Positions 27,415 through 36,052 are shown, numbered from the stretch's first letter. The stretch is 64,000 bases of DNA from Tessaracoccus flavescens (GCF_001998865.1 NZ_CP019607.1:2728001-2792000); one strand, 5' to 3'. Made by a program: numbers and translations. The notes: generated by a model not told the origin, from the sequence alone.

Positions 27415-27888
27415 ATGCCGACCCCTCCGTTCATCCTCCAGCTCCGGCGCCACGTCGGCAACGATCCCCTGTGGCTGATGGGAGCAAACGCCGTAGTGGT
27501 CCGCGACGACCATGTGCTGCTGGTGCGGCGCTCCGACACGGGGGAATGGGCGCCGATCAGCGGCATCGTCGACCCTGGTGAACACCCGGCCCAGACGGCC
27601 GTGCGCGAGGCGCTGGAGGAGGCAGGCGTCGAGATCGAGATCGAACGCCTGCTGTGGACCGCGGTGATGGACGAGATCGTCTACGACAACGGGGACCGTT
27701 GCCGCTTCCTCGACCACGGCTTCCGCGCCCGCTGGGTCTCAGGTGAGCCCTACGCCGCCGACGAGGAGTCGACCGAGGCCGCCTGGTTCCCCATCGACGA
27801 CCTGCCGTCGCCGCGCCAGGCGAGGCTCGACGCGATGCTGCGGATCGTACGGGAGGATCCCCGCGACGTCGTCTTCGACCTGGCCTGA
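27415..27888 (+). CDS. Nudix hydrolase
   Basis: A 157-residue pyrophosphohydrolase. The Nudix box is GIVDPGEHPAQTAVREALEE followed by AGV, matching G-x5-E-x7-R-E-U-x-E-E-x-G-U. Such enzymes cleave nucleoside diphosphates linked to another moiety. A region before the box (NAVVVRDDHVLLVRRSDTGE) forms the standard core strand. The substrate is unknown; it could be oxidised nucleotides or NADH-like compounds. The gene is divergent from accA3 and converges with mscS, 3 bp apart. Confidence 0.92.
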   Translation: MPTPPFILQLRRHVGNDPLWLMGANAVVVRDDHVLLVRRSDTGEWAPISGIVDPGEHPAQTAVREALEEAGVEIEIERLLWTAVMDEIVYDNGDRCRFLDHGFRARWVSGEPYAADEESTEAAWFPIDDLPSPRQARLDAMLRIVREDPRDVVFDLA

Positions 27889-27891
27889 GGC

Positions 27892-29442
27892 TCAGTCCTC
27901 GATCTTTGGCAGCACCCGGGTCTCGGTCAGCCGCTCGGTCCTCCGCTGGCTCGACGCGCGCTCGTCCTCACGGGGCGGATCGTCTGCGTCGATCTTCGGC
28001 TGTTCGTCGGTGCGCAGCCGGCGTTCCGCCGACTTCTCGCGCTCAGCCATGTCCGCCGCACTGGGGCCCGACATCTGACGGTTGCGTTCCTCGGCCTCGG
28101 GCGAGCCGGAGAACAGGCGCGCCTCGGGGGAGGTCGACGAGAGCGTCGTCTCGGCGGGGGACTCCTCCTTCGGCAGCGCCGCGGGCTCGGGGGACTCCCC
28201 CTTCTTGCGCTGGACGAGCCACGACTGCAGCCACTTCGGCAGCGCCCCCTCGTCCTCGTCTGGGACGGTCGGCACGGGCTTGTCCATGAGCTGGGTCTCC
28301 TCGACCGCCTGCTCGTCCTCCCATTGACTGACCACGCGCTCGACGAAGTCCTGACGCTCCTCGACCGACGGGGCTGTCGTCGTCTCCGGCTCGAGCCTCG
28401 TGCGGGGAAGCGCGTAGACGGCGTTGCGTTGCAGCCAGTTGATCATCTCCTCGCGCACATAGCAGCGCAGGTCCCAGAGTTCGCCGGAGGTCGCGGCGGA
28501 AACGACGGCGCGCAGTCGCACCACCCCGCCGGTCGAATCGGTCACCTGGAGGTTCGCGGAGCGGCCGTCCCACAGTTCGCTCGCCCGCACGAGCCGGACC
28601 AACTCGACGCGCATCGCCTCGACGGGCGCCAGCCAGTCGAGGTCGAACTCGACGGTGCCGAGCAGCCGCGGCTCGCGGCGCGTCCAGTTCTCGAAGGCCT
28701 CCGAGGTGAAGTGGCTGCTCGGGACGATCCAGCGCCGGTCGTCCCAGGTGCGCACCACGACATAGGTCAGCGTGATCTCCTCGACCGAGCCCATCTGCTC
28801 GTTGAACACGACGAGGTCGCCGACCCGCAGCGCGTCGGAGAAGGCGATCTGCATGCCCGCGAAGATGTTCGACAGCGACGACTGCGCGGCGAGGCCCGCG
28901 ACGATCGACAGCAGGCCTGCGGAGGCGATCAGTGAGGTGCCGACGGCGCGGAACGCAGGGAAGGTGAGCAGCGCCCCCGCGAGCGCACAGATCCACACCA
29001 CGGCGATCAGCACGCGGGCGATGACCTGCATCTGGGTGCGGACCCGGCGGTAGTGGGGGGTCTCCTCCGCGTCCTCGGCGTCGGCCTCGGCGCGGTGCAG
29101 GATGTGGTCCTCGATGGCCCGGATCAGGCCGGTGAGCAGGAAGGCGCTCGCGAAGACCATCACGATGATGAAGACCTGGACGTAGATCTCGCGCCACGCG
29201 GGGGCAGGCCCGTAGACGCTCGGCGCGGACGCGATCAGGACCGCGAGCCCGGCGCCGAGCAGCAGCAGGAACACCCGCTGCGGGGTACGCATGCGGCGCG
29301 TCAGGAGTCGCATCCGGTCGCGCTTGCGCACGATCAGGCGCGCGGTCAGCGACACGAGGATGGACACCACAGTGCCGATCACGAGGCCGAGCGCGCCCCA
29401 TGCGATGACGGTCAGGGTGTCGAGTGCGACGTCTTCCGGCAT
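27892..29442 (-). CDS. MscS-family mechanosensitive channel with long cytoplasmic tail
   Basis: A 516-residue membrane protein. Four or five spans lie in the first 190 residues. The pore-lining segment is GTSLIASAGLLSIVAGLAAQ followed by SSLSNIFAGMQIAF, the TM3 region of MscS, then the beta-domain DALRVGDLVVFNEQMGSVEEI. It opens under membrane tension to release solutes on osmotic downshock. Residues from about 340 form a charged low-complexity tail of about 175 residues, rich in Glu, Ser and Pro, not found in E. coli MscS. A TAGGCT box 6 nt before ATG 29442 suggests a leaderless transcript. Confidence 0.92.
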   Translation of the reverse strand: MPEDVALDTLTVIAWGALGLVIGTVVSILVSLTARLIVRKRDRMRLLTRRMRTPQRVFLLLLGAGLAVLIASAPSVYGPAPAWREIYVQVFIIVMVFASAFLLTGLIRAIEDHILHRAEADAEDAEETPHYRRVRTQMQVIARVLIAVVWICALAGALLTFPAFRAVGTSLIASAGLLSIVAGLAAQSSLSNIFAGMQIAFSDALRVGDLVVFNEQMGSVEEITLTYVVVRTWDDRRWIVPSSHFTSEAFENWTRREPRLLGTVEFDLDWLAPVEAMRVELVRLVRASELWDGRSANLQVTDSTGGVVRLRAVVSAATSGELWDLRCYVREEMINWLQRNAVYALPRTRLEPETTTAPSVEERQDFVERVVSQWEDEQAVEETQLMDKPVPTVPDEDEGALPKWLQSWLVQRKKGESPEPAALPKEESPAETTLSSTSPEARLFSGSPEAEERNRQMSGPSAADMAEREKSAERRLRTDEQPKIDADDPPREDERASSQRRTERLTETRVLPKIED

Positions 29443-29448
29443 GGACCG

Positions 29449-29454
29449 AGCCTA
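29449..29454 (-). promoter_or_regulatory. -10 box (TAGGCT), probable leaderless promoter of mscS
   Basis: On the minus strand TAGGCT ends 6 nt before ATG 29442. Confidence 0.45.
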
Positions 29455-29464
29455 CTTGCAGGGT

Positions 29465-29872
29465 TCACCTGTCGGTGCGAAGCGTGACCGCCGAGAAGCC
29501 GCTGCTGACGGTGAAGGCGCCGTCGTAGCCGCCGCCCTCGAACAGGAGCGAGTTGCGCTCGTCCGCGGTGATCCGGAAGCCGAGCTCGGGCAGCACGCGC
29601 CGGTAGTACGCGGCGACGGTCAACCCGTCGGGGGAGGTCATCACGACCGTGATGTTGTTCGGCGAGTCGATCTGGTCGGTGATCGCGGCGTCGCGCGGGA
29701 CGGAGAACCCGTCGGGCCCGTTGACGAAACCGAGGTCCCTCAGCGAACGGCCGTCCTCGGGCACCGCGCTCGACGTGAGCTGAGGGGCAGCGCTCGGCTC
29801 CGGAGCGGAGGCGGCGCCCGCGCAACCGGTGAGGGCGAGGACGGCGACGAGGCCGCTCAGGAGGCGATGCAC
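29465..29872 (-). CDS. Small lipoprotein
   Basis: A 135-residue exported protein. The signal is HRLLSGLVAVLALTGC with the lipobox LTGC. A short Ala/Pro/Ser linker follows. A compact domain contains ITVVMTSPDGLTVAAYYRRV, LPELGFRITADERNS and YDGAFTVSSGFSAVTLR, which suggests a small alpha/beta fold exposed outside the membrane. No named family is recognised. GTG 29872 was chosen because the signal peptide begins there and a -10 box is 7 nt upstream; a longer open frame to 29965 would bury the signal. Confidence 0.75.
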   Translation of the reverse strand: MHRLLSGLVAVLALTGCAGAASAPEPSAAPQLTSSAVPEDGRSLRDLGFVNGPDGFSVPRDAAITDQIDSPNNITVVMTSPDGLTVAAYYRRVLPELGFRITADERNSLLFEGGGYDGAFTVSSGFSAVTLRTDR

Positions 29873-29879
29873 GGGGCCA

Positions 29880-29885
29880 ACTCTA
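29880..29885 (-). promoter_or_regulatory. -10 box (TAGAGT), probable leaderless promoter of the small lipoprotein gene
   Basis: On the minus strand TAGAGT ends 7 nt before GTG 29872. Confidence 0.45.
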
Positions 29886-29947
29886 GCCGTGGAACCCGCG
29901 GCCCCGATCCGGACATTCAGGGGTGAGGAGAGAGCAGGAGGACGAGG

Positions 29948-30568
29948 ATGCACGCTCACGCCCAACCAGCCCCGCCGGACGAGATGATGGGGCGCATGGA
30001 CGACGACGCGCTCTGGCAGGCGCTGCGGGCCGCTGACGAGCAGGCCTTCCGGATGCTATTCCAGCGACACAGCAGGGCGGTGTACAACCACGCCTTCCGG
30101 CACGCCTCATCCTGGGCGACGGCCGAAGAGGCGACGCAGGCCTGCTTCAGCGGCATCTGGCGCCGAGCGGCCGCGGGCACGCTGCCGGAGGTGGCGCACG
30201 GGGTGGTGCGGGCGTGGCTGTGCGCGGTGGGGCGCAACGAGGCGAGGAACCTCGTGCGCTCTGACGGACGGCGCCTCCGCCTCGTCGGCCGGGTCGCGCA
30301 GCAGCCCCGCGAGGACCGGCACGACAACGTCGAGGACTGGGTCGCGCACGAGGAGTCGATGCGCAGGATCAACCAGGTGCTCGCCCGGATCCCGGACGGC
30401 CAGCGCATCGTCGTGGAACTGGTCGCCTGGGGCGGCCTGACCATGGACGAGGTCGCGGCCGCGCTCGATCTGCCAACCGGCACCGTGAAGTCCCGGCTCT
30501 CGCGCGCCAGGAAAGCCCTCGCGACCTCTGAGGTCGCCCACCTGCTCGGCAAGGAGAACCCGACATGA
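29948..30568 (+). CDS. Sigma-70 family (ECF-type) RNA polymerase sigma factor
   Basis: A 206-residue alternative sigma factor that directs RNA polymerase to a special promoter set. Region 2 spans roughly residues 20-95 (DEQAFRMLFQRHSRAVYNHA, then FSGIWRRAA). Region 4 spans roughly 140-190 with a helix-turn-helix (LTMDEVAAALDLPTGTVKSR). ATG 29948 has AGGAGG upstream. The stop overlaps the start of the following membrane-protein gene by ATGA, so the two are co-expressed. That is the usual place for an anti-sigma factor. Confidence 0.92.
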   Translation: MHAHAQPAPPDEMMGRMDDDALWQALRAADEQAFRMLFQRHSRAVYNHAFRHASSWATAEEATQACFSGIWRRAAAGTLPEVAHGVVRAWLCAVGRNEARNLVRSDGRRLRLVGRVAQQPREDRHDNVEDWVAHEESMRRINQVLARIPDGQRIVVELVAWGGLTMDEVAAALDLPTGTVKSRLSRARKALATSEVAHLLGKENPT

Positions 30569-31710
30569 TGACGCTTCCCCCCGAACGCGACCTGCCGGGA
30601 GGCGACCGGATGGCAGACGAGATCCTCGCGGGCGTGGAGCCCGCTCGCCCGGCGCCCGGGAGGAACAGGGCACTGCTCGCGGTGCTCGTCGCGGCTGCCG
30701 CGGTGGTGGTCGTTGCCCTCGTGCTCGTCCAGCTGCTCTGGCTTGGACGCGAGACGGCGCCGGCCGAGCCGTCTCCCAGCCCCGTCGTGTCGGCCGAACC
30801 AGGAACCGTCGCAGACCTGGATGGAGGCAACGCCGCGACGGTGAGCTCTGCGATGGTGCTCGAGTCGTACCCGGTGCAGATCGCCTACGTGGGTGAGGTC
30901 TGTGGTCCGCAGGCCTCGGACGCGGTCTGGGAGCACCGGGTCGACGACGGGCAATGGACGTCGGAAGCCGCGACCACGCCCGCCCAGCCGCAGGAGGCAA
31001 CGCTGAGGGGCTGTGAGCCGCTCGAGCTGACCCCGCTCGGCACCTTCACCGACGGCACCGTCGTCGAATTCCGGGTGAGCCTCGGCGAGGTTGAGGCGAC
31101 CTGGGGTCCCGCGCCCACGCAGCTCGTCGACCCCGCCCCGACGCCCGCGCCCGATCCGAGCCCCGAGGCGTCTGAGCTGGCCTCGCCGGCCACGGCGCCG
31201 TCGCCGCCCGCGACGCCGCAGGTCGTGTCCCCGCCGCCGGCTACGCGCAGCGCGGAACCGACGTCCAGCGGTGCGCAACGGCCGAGCGGCCCCGTGGAGC
31301 TGACCGCAGAGGTCGGACAGACGGTCTCGACCCGCTACTTCGACGTCACGGTGACCGAGCTCGCCACCGACGACTCCGGACTCGCCTGGGGGGCGAAGGT
31401 GCAGGTCTGCTACGCGGCCCCGCATCCCGAGCAGAACGCTGACGCGACGACCCGCACGAGCCTCGACCCGTGGTCCTTCTCCGTCCAGGACGGCGAGGGG
31501 CCGGGTACCGGGCCCCAGTGGATCAAGGCCCGAGACCTGCCGCCGTCGACGCGCTGGTCGCCGGGGTACGCCACGAAGCTGCTGAAGCTGGGGGAGTGCA
31601 ACCGGGGCTGGGTCCAGGTCGAGCCGGGGAACCCCGACCTCTTCCTGCCCACCCTTCGCTACGCGCCCGCCGACTTCGACGACGACGTGCGGTGGGAGTT
31701 CAACGGCTGA
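30565..31710 (+). CDS. Single-span membrane protein co-transcribed with the sigma factor
   Basis: A 381-residue protein. A short cytoplasmic N-terminus of about 35 residues is followed by a strong membrane span (LLAVLVAAAAVVVVALVLVQ), a first outer domain with a Cys pair (EVCGPQ, LRGCEP), a Pro/Ala/Ser linker (about 185-235), and a second beta-rich domain starting VELTAEVGQTVSTRYFDVTV that resembles DUF4352-type immunoglobulin-like folds. Two more Cys occur in QVCYAAP and GECNRG. Gene order suggests it controls the sigma factor, but the cytoplasmic part is short and lacks the HxxxCxxC zinc anti-sigma motif. It may instead be a sensor or a target. Confidence 0.78.
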   Translation: MMTLPPERDLPGGDRMADEILAGVEPARPAPGRNRALLAVLVAAAAVVVVALVLVQLLWLGRETAPAEPSPSPVVSAEPGTVADLDGGNAATVSSAMVLESYPVQIAYVGEVCGPQASDAVWEHRVDDGQWTSEAATTPAQPQEATLRGCEPLELTPLGTFTDGTVVEFRVSLGEVEATWGPAPTQLVDPAPTPAPDPSPEASELASPATAPSPPATPQVVSPPPATRSAEPTSSGAQRPSGPVELTAEVGQTVSTRYFDVTVTELATDDSGLAWGAKVQVCYAAPHPEQNADATTRTSLDPWSFSVQDGEGPGTGPQWIKARDLPPSTRWSPGYATKLLKLGECNRGWVQVEPGNPDLFLPTLRYAPADFDDDVRWEFNG

Positions 31711-32214
31711 CCGGGAAACGAGAGCGCCCACACCTTTCTGAGGTGCGGGCGCCGGGGTTTCTCGGACGGCCAGGCGTCGACCCGCTCGGGGGACACGGGG
31801 GTCGTGCGACGCGAGCCGATCAGCCGGTCGACGGACCAGGCGCCTGCGTCGGTCAGGGCGAGGGCGGCGCCGATCCCGGCGAGCACGAGCACGAACTCGT
31901 AGCCGTCTCCGACGAAGAAGCCGGCGGGGAGGTGGACGATGGCGGCGGCGCCGAGCATGACGAGCGTGTAGATCGCACCGACGATGCGGGTGCCTGCGCC
32001 GAGGATGATCAAGGCGCCGCCCACGAGTTCGATGATCGTGGTCGCGGGTCCGGCGACGGCGGGGCCGGGAACACCCATCGACTCGAAGGCGGCCTGGGTT
32101 CCCGCGAGCCCATCTGGGCCTTCTGGACGCCGTGCATCACCATCGTGACGCGAGCACGAGGCGCAGGATCAGCCGGGGGAGGTCGGTCTTGCTGGTCGTT
32201 TCGTCAGTGGCCAT
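31659..32214 (-). pseudogene. DoxX family membrane protein, frameshifted
   Basis: The original ATG at 32214 begins MATDETTSKTDLPRLILRLV. One missing base leads to TMVMHGVQKAQMG and a second to GTQAAFESMGVPGPAVAGPA, a typical DoxX sequence with four spans (IELVGGALIILGAGTRIVGA, AAIVHLPAGFF and others). Adding back one G in GTGCTCG and one C in ATGGGC restores the family motif. The tail after RLIGSRR runs through a terminator hairpin into the antisense of the neighbouring gene, so a third shift is likely. DoxX proteins act in thiol and redox stress at the membrane. As read, the gene is broken. Confidence 0.75.
31724..31752 (+). terminator. Hairpin terminator after the sigma factor operon
   Basis: GCGCCC-A-CACCT pairs with AGGTG-C-GGGCGC around the loop TTCTG: 11 pairs with one mismatch. 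It starts 14 nt after the stop at 31710. Confidence 0.6.
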
Positions 32215-32274
32215 GTCGTCAGGCTACGAAGCATTACTTGTCGATTCACGTGATTAGACAACTAAAGTCGATGC

Positions 32275-32880
32275 TCACGCCTGTCCGTTCGCCCAGAGCG
32301 AATGCCAGGCCACCCCCAGGTCGATGGTCATCTGCCTGACGAGGGGGAGCGACAGGCCGATCACGTTGTACGGGTCTCCGGTGATGGAGGTCACGAAGGC
32401 GCCGCCGCGGCCGTCGATGCTGAAGCCGCCCGCGACCTGCTGCGGTTCGCCGGTGGCGGCGTAGGCGGCGATCTCCTCGTCCGAGATGTCGGCGAAACGC
32501 ACCGTCGTCGACCCGATGGCCGTCTGGCTGCGCAGGTGCCCGCCCGTGCGGACGGCCACGAAGTGGCCGGAGTGGAGCAGCCCCTCGCGCCCGCGCATCC
32601 TCTGCCACCGCCGGATGGCGGCGGCCTCGGAACCCGGCTTGCCGTGCGCCCGCCCCTCGAACTCCAGCACCGAGTCGCAGGCGATCAGGAGGAAGTCGCC
32701 CTCAAGTTGGTCGATCACCGTCTCGCCCTTCTTCTCGGCGAGGCGCGCGGCGAGCGAGGTCGGGACCGGGTCCTGGACGAGGTGCTCGTCGAAGCCCGAG
32801 ACGATGACCTCGGGGTCGAGGCCTGCCTGCCGCAGGACGGTCAGCCGGGCGGGTGACTTGGAGGCGAGGACGACGCGCAC
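32275..32880 (-). CDS. maf: Maf family nucleotide pyrophosphatase
   Basis: A 201-residue house-cleaning enzyme that hydrolyses non-canonical or modified nucleoside triphosphates. Motifs are VLASKSPARL at the N-terminus, ACDSVLEFEG with the catalytic Asp region, HGKPGSEAAAI, the TTVRF segment, and GGFSIDGRGG then GDPYNVIGLSLPLV. Length is typical. It starts at GTG 32880, one base after the stop of the carboxylase epsilon gene, so it is the third gene of the accD-accE-maf unit. Confidence 0.94.
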   Translation of the reverse strand: MRVVLASKSPARLTVLRQAGLDPEVIVSGFDEHLVQDPVPTSLAARLAEKKGETVIDQLEGDFLLIACDSVLEFEGRAHGKPGSEAAAIRRWQRMRGREGLLHSGHFVAVRTGGHLRSQTAIGSTTVRFADISDEEIAAYAATGEPQQVAGGFSIDGRGGAFVTSITGDPYNVIGLSLPLVRQMTIDLGVAWHSLWANGQA

Positions 32881-32881
32881 G

Positions 32882-33100
32882 TCAGAGCCGGTGGTAGGTG
32901 CGCCAGGCGTCCCGGCCGCCGATCAGCGGGGAGCGCAGCGTCCTGTAGTACGACTTCCACCCGCCTGCGAGCGGGCGGTCGTCGGCGGAGCGGAGCTTCT
33001 CCTCGCGCAGCGTGATGGCGAGCGCCGCGGTGACGGCGGCGATCTCCTCCTCGCTGAGGTCGGCGCGCGCGAAGGACAGGCGCGGTTCGTCGGCCGTCAC
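32882..33100 (-). CDS. accE: Acyl-CoA carboxylase epsilon subunit
   Basis: A 72-residue protein. The N-terminal [20 protein letters not shown] segment and the C-terminal aromatic/basic end (DAWRTYHRL) fit the small epsilon subunit that joins alpha and beta subunits of actinobacterial acyl-CoA carboxylases. The start GTG overlaps the stop of the beta-subunit gene by GTGA. Sequence is poorly conserved in this family, so much of the assignment rests on size and position. Confidence 0.82.
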   Translation of the reverse strand: MTADEPRLSFARADLSEEEIAAVTAALAITLREEKLRSADDRPLAGGWKSYYRTLRSPLIGGRDAWRTYHRL

Positions 33101-34671
33101 AGCGGGATGTTCCCGTGCTTCTTGGGCGGGAGGGCGCCTCGTTTCGTGCGGAGCAGCCTCAGCGCCCGGATCACCTGGGCGCGGGTCTCGTGGGGGTAGA
33201 TGACCTGATCCACGTAGCCGCGGTCCGCCGCGACGTAGGGGTTGGTCAGCTCGTCGTCGTACTCCTGGACCAGCCGTGCGCGCTCCGCCTCCGGATCCTC
33301 CGCCTCGCTCAGCTGCTTGCGGTACAGGATGTTGACCGCGCCCTGGGCGCCCATGACGGCGATCTGCGCGGTCGGCCAGGCGAGGTTGATGTCTGCTCCG
33401 AGCGACTTGGACCCCATCACGAGGTAGGCGCCCCCGTACGCCTTGCGGGTGACCACCGTCAGCAGCGGGACGGTCGCCTCCGAGTAGGCGTAGATCAGCT
33501 TCGCGCCACGCCGGATGATGCCGTTGTGCTCCTGCCCGACGCCGGGGAGGAAGCCTGGGACGTCGACGAAGGTGAGCACCGGGATGTTGAACGCGTCGCA
33601 GGTGCGCACGAAGCGGGCGGCCTTCTCGGCGGAGTCGATGTCGAGGCAGCCGGCCAGCACCGTCGGCTGGTTGGCGACGATGCCGATCGAGCGGCCCTCG
33701 ATCCGGCCGAAGCCCACGATGATCGACCCGGCGAAGAGGGGCATCACCTCGAGGAACTCATCGTCGTCGAGCACGTTGCGGATGACGTCTCGCATGTCGT
33801 ATGGCTGGTTGGCCGCGTCCGGGATCAACTCGTCGAGTCTGCGGTCGTGGTCGGTGATGGTGAGGTCGACCTCGGCGTCGTCGTAGACCGGGGGATCCTC
33901 GAGGTTGTTCTGTGGAAGGTAGCTGAGCAGTTCGCGCACGTACTCGATGGCGTCTGCCTCGTCGGCGGCGAGGTAGTGCGCGTTACCCGACTTGGTGTTG
34001 TGCGTGCGGCCACCGCCCAGTTCCTCCATGGAGACGTCCTCGCCGGTGACCGTCTTGATCACCTCGGGGCCGGTGATGAACATCTGGGAGGTCTTGTCGA
34101 CCATCACCACGAAGTCGGTGAGCGCCGGTCCGTAGACGTGGCCGCCGGCGGCCGCGCCCATGATCAGCGAGATCTGGGGGATGACGCCCGAAGCGAGCGT
34201 GTTGCGGCGGAAGATCTCGCCGTAGAGGGCGAGCGAGACGACGCCCTCCTGGATCCGGGCGCCGCCGCCCTCGTTGATCCCGATCAGGGGCACGCCCGTC
34301 TTCAGCGCGAAGTCCTGGATCTTGACGATCTTCTCCCCGTAGACCTGGCCGAGGGCGCCGCCGAAGATGGTCACGTCCTGGCTGAAGATGCACACGGGAC
34401 GGCCGTGGATCGAACCGGTGCCGGTGATCACGCCGTCGCCGAACGGACGCTTGGCCTCCATGCCGAAGGCGTGCGAGCGGTGCCGCGAGAACTGGTCGAA
34501 CTCGGCGAAGCTCCCCTCGTCGAGCAGCGCCATCACGCGTTCGCGCGCCGTCATCTTGCCGTTGGCATGCTGTTTCTCGACAGCGGCGGCAGATCCGGCG
34601 TGGATGGCCTCGTCGATTCGCACCCCGAGATTGGCGATCCGACCGGCGGTGGTGTGGATGTCGATCTCCAT
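33097..34671 (-). CDS. accD: Acyl-CoA carboxylase beta subunit (propionyl-CoA carboxylase type carboxyltransferase)
   Basis: A 524-residue carboxyltransferase that moves the carboxyl group from biotin to acyl-CoA. Visible features: [17 protein letters not shown] at the N-terminus, first oxyanion loop [16 protein letters not shown], acyl-CoA site [16 protein letters not shown], and the biotin-side loop [18 protein letters not shown]. Length and motifs match PccB/AccD5-like enzymes acting on propionyl- or acetyl-CoA. ATG 34671 is preferred over GTG 34680 because a TAGGGT box lies 7 nt upstream. It heads the accD-accE-maf unit and is divergent from birA. Confidence 0.95.
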   Translation of the reverse strand: MEIDIHTTAGRIANLGVRIDEAIHAGSAAAVEKQHANGKMTARERVMALLDEGSFAEFDQFSRHRSHAFGMEAKRPFGDGVITGTGSIHGRPVCIFSQDVTIFGGALGQVYGEKIVKIQDFALKTGVPLIGINEGGGARIQEGVVSLALYGEIFRRNTLASGVIPQISLIMGAAAGGHVYGPALTDFVVMVDKTSQMFITGPEVIKTVTGEDVSMEELGGGRTHNTKSGNAHYLAADEADAIEYVRELLSYLPQNNLEDPPVYDDAEVDLTITDHDRRLDELIPDAANQPYDMRDVIRNVLDDDEFLEVMPLFAGSIIVGFGRIEGRSIGIVANQPTVLAGCLDIDSAEKAARFVRTCDAFNIPVLTFVDVPGFLPGVGQEHNGIIRRGAKLIYAYSEATVPLLTVVTRKAYGGAYLVMGSKSLGADINLAWPTAQIAVMGAQGAVNILYRKQLSEAEDPEAERARLVQEYDDELTNPYVAADRGYVDQVIYPHETRAQVIRALRLLRTKRGALPPKKHGNIPL

Positions 34672-34678
34672 GCGGCTC

Positions 34679-34684
34679 ACCCTA
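34679..34684 (-). promoter_or_regulatory. -10 box (TAGGGT), probable leaderless promoter of accD-accE-maf
   Basis: On the minus strand TAGGGT ends 7 nt before ATG 34671. Confidence 0.45.
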
Positions 34685-34731
34685 GCGCCGCGAGGTCGCG
34701 CCCAACCCGATGCTTGTCAAATGGCCGTCAC

Positions 34732-34737
34732 TAGACT
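34732..34737 (+). promoter_or_regulatory. -10 box (TAGACT), probable leaderless promoter of birA
   Basis: TAGACT ends 7 nt before GTG 34745. There is no ribosome binding site. Confidence 0.5.
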
Positions 34738-34744
34738 GTCGCCC

Positions 34745-35542
34745 GTGAACCACCCCCTTCCAAGCGCCGGCGCCATCCACGGCCGGCTCGCCGCGGACAC
34801 CATGTTCGGCCGGATCGTCGTGGACCGAAGCACCGGATCGACCAACGCGGACGTCGCGGCGATCGCCCGCGGCGGAGGCCGGGAGGGCCTTGTCCACATC
34901 GCCATGGAGCAGACGGCGGGCAGGGGACGGCTCGACCGCAGTTGGGTCAGCCCGCCCGGAGCCTCGATCTCCATGTCCCTGCTGCTCAGGCCGAGGCCCG
35001 AGTTCCCTCAATGGGGGTGGCTGTCGATCCTCGCGGGCATGGCGGTCTCGTCGGCGCTGATGGAGTTCGCGCCCGCGCCGGGGCTGGTCACCCTCAAGTG
35101 GCCCAACGACGTCCTGATCGACGGGAAGAAGGTGTGCGGCATCCTCTCGGAGCGGGTCGAGCAGCCCGACGGTGCCCGTGCGGTCGTCGGGATGGGCATC
35201 AACGTCGCGCTGACCCGTGAACAGCTGCCGGTGCCGAACGCGACGTCGCTTGCGCTCGAGGGTTTCCCGCTCGACGTCGAGGCCATCATCGCGGCGGTGC
35301 TGCGCCACTTCGAGCAGCATTACCGCAGCTGGTCGCTGCGCGGCAGCCTGCGCGAGGAGTACGAGGCCCGCTGCGCCTCGATCGGCGCACCCCTGACGAT
35401 CACCCTCGACGGCTCGCACCGCGTCTCCGGTACGGGCCGCGGCGTCGACGCGTACGGCAGGCTCCAGGTCGAGACGGCGACCGGGCTGCAGACGTTCGCC
35501 GTCGGCGATGTCGTCCACGCCCGGCTCGGCCACCACGCATGA
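34745..35542 (+). CDS. birA: Biotin-[acetyl-CoA carboxylase] ligase
   Basis: Attaches biotin to the lysine of biotin carrier domains using ATP. It has 265 residues, without an N-terminal DNA-binding domain, so it is a ligase only and not a repressor. The biotin site appears as STGSTNADV and GRGRLDRSWVSPPGASIS. Substrate contacts are in LKWPNDVLIDGKKVCGIL and GMGINV. The C-terminal SH3-like domain ends in AVGDVVHARL. The gene is divergent from accD. Its obvious target is the AMKM lysine of the alpha subunit at 25547-27322. Confidence 0.95.
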   Translation: MNHPLPSAGAIHGRLAADTMFGRIVVDRSTGSTNADVAAIARGGGREGLVHIAMEQTAGRGRLDRSWVSPPGASISMSLLLRPRPEFPQWGWLSILAGMAVSSALMEFAPAPGLVTLKWPNDVLIDGKKVCGILSERVEQPDGARAVVGMGINVALTREQLPVPNATSLALEGFPLDVEAIIAAVLRHFEQHYRSWSLRGSLREEYEARCASIGAPLTITLDGSHRVSGTGRGVDAYGRLQVETATGLQTFAVGDVVHARLGHHA

Positions 35543-35554
35543 CACACTGTCTCC

Positions 35555-36052
35555 ATGGCGATCAGTAAGGACCAGCTCGGGTCGGACGAGACCATTGTCA
35601 CCTCAGTGCGCACCCACGCGAAGGCGCTCATCGCGCCAGCGATCATCCTCATCGTGCTCGGTGGCGTCGTCGGCCTCGGGATCGCGTTCTTCCCGCTCGA
35701 CTGGCAGCCTTGGGCCAACTACGTGCTGATCGCGCTCGCCCTGATCGTGTTCATCTGGCTCGTGCTGATCCCGTTCCTGCGCTGGATGACCTCGACCTAC
35801 ACGATCACCGACCGCAGGATCATCACGCGCAAGGGGATCATCAACAAGGTGGGCCACGACCTGCCGCTGCGCCGGATCAACAACGTCAACTACGAGCGCT
35901 CGCTCACCGACCGGATGCTCGGCTGCGGCACCCTCATCCTCGAGACCGCCGCGGGTCAGCCCCTCACCCTCCCGGACGTGCCGCGGGTGGAGCAGGTGCA
36001 CGTCACCATCACCGAGCTGCTGTTCGCCGTCCACGAGGGCGACGAGGACTGA
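35555..36052 (+). CDS. Bacterial PH domain membrane protein
   Basis: A 165-residue protein. Two adjacent membrane spans (IAPAIILIVLGGVVGLGIAF and YVLIALALIVFIWLVLIPFL) are followed by a bPH2 domain (STYTITDRRIITRKGIINK, NNVNYERSLTDRMLGCGTL, VTITELL). Proteins of this kind lie next to biotin ligase and purK in many actinobacteria; their role is unknown. ATG 35555 is preceded 6 nt by CACACT, a weak -10-like box. It probably shares a transcript with birA, 12 bp upstream. Confidence 0.88.
   Translation: MAISKDQLGSDETIVTSVRTHAKALIAPAIILIVLGGVVGLGIAFFPLDWQPWANYVLIALALIVFIWLVLIPFLRWMTSTYTITDRRIITRKGIINKVGHDLPLRRINNVNYERSLTDRMLGCGTLILETAAGQPLTLPDVPRVEQVHVTITELLFAVHEGDED

Noticed and set aside
29956..31731. 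A 591-residue minus-strand frame opposite the sigma factor operon
   Set aside because: The plus strand carries clear sigma-factor motifs and an ATGA-coupled partner; the antisense frame has no recognisable protein features.
33115..34734. A 539-residue plus-strand frame opposite accD
   Set aside because: It is antisense to a well-conserved carboxyltransferase and has no domain of its own.
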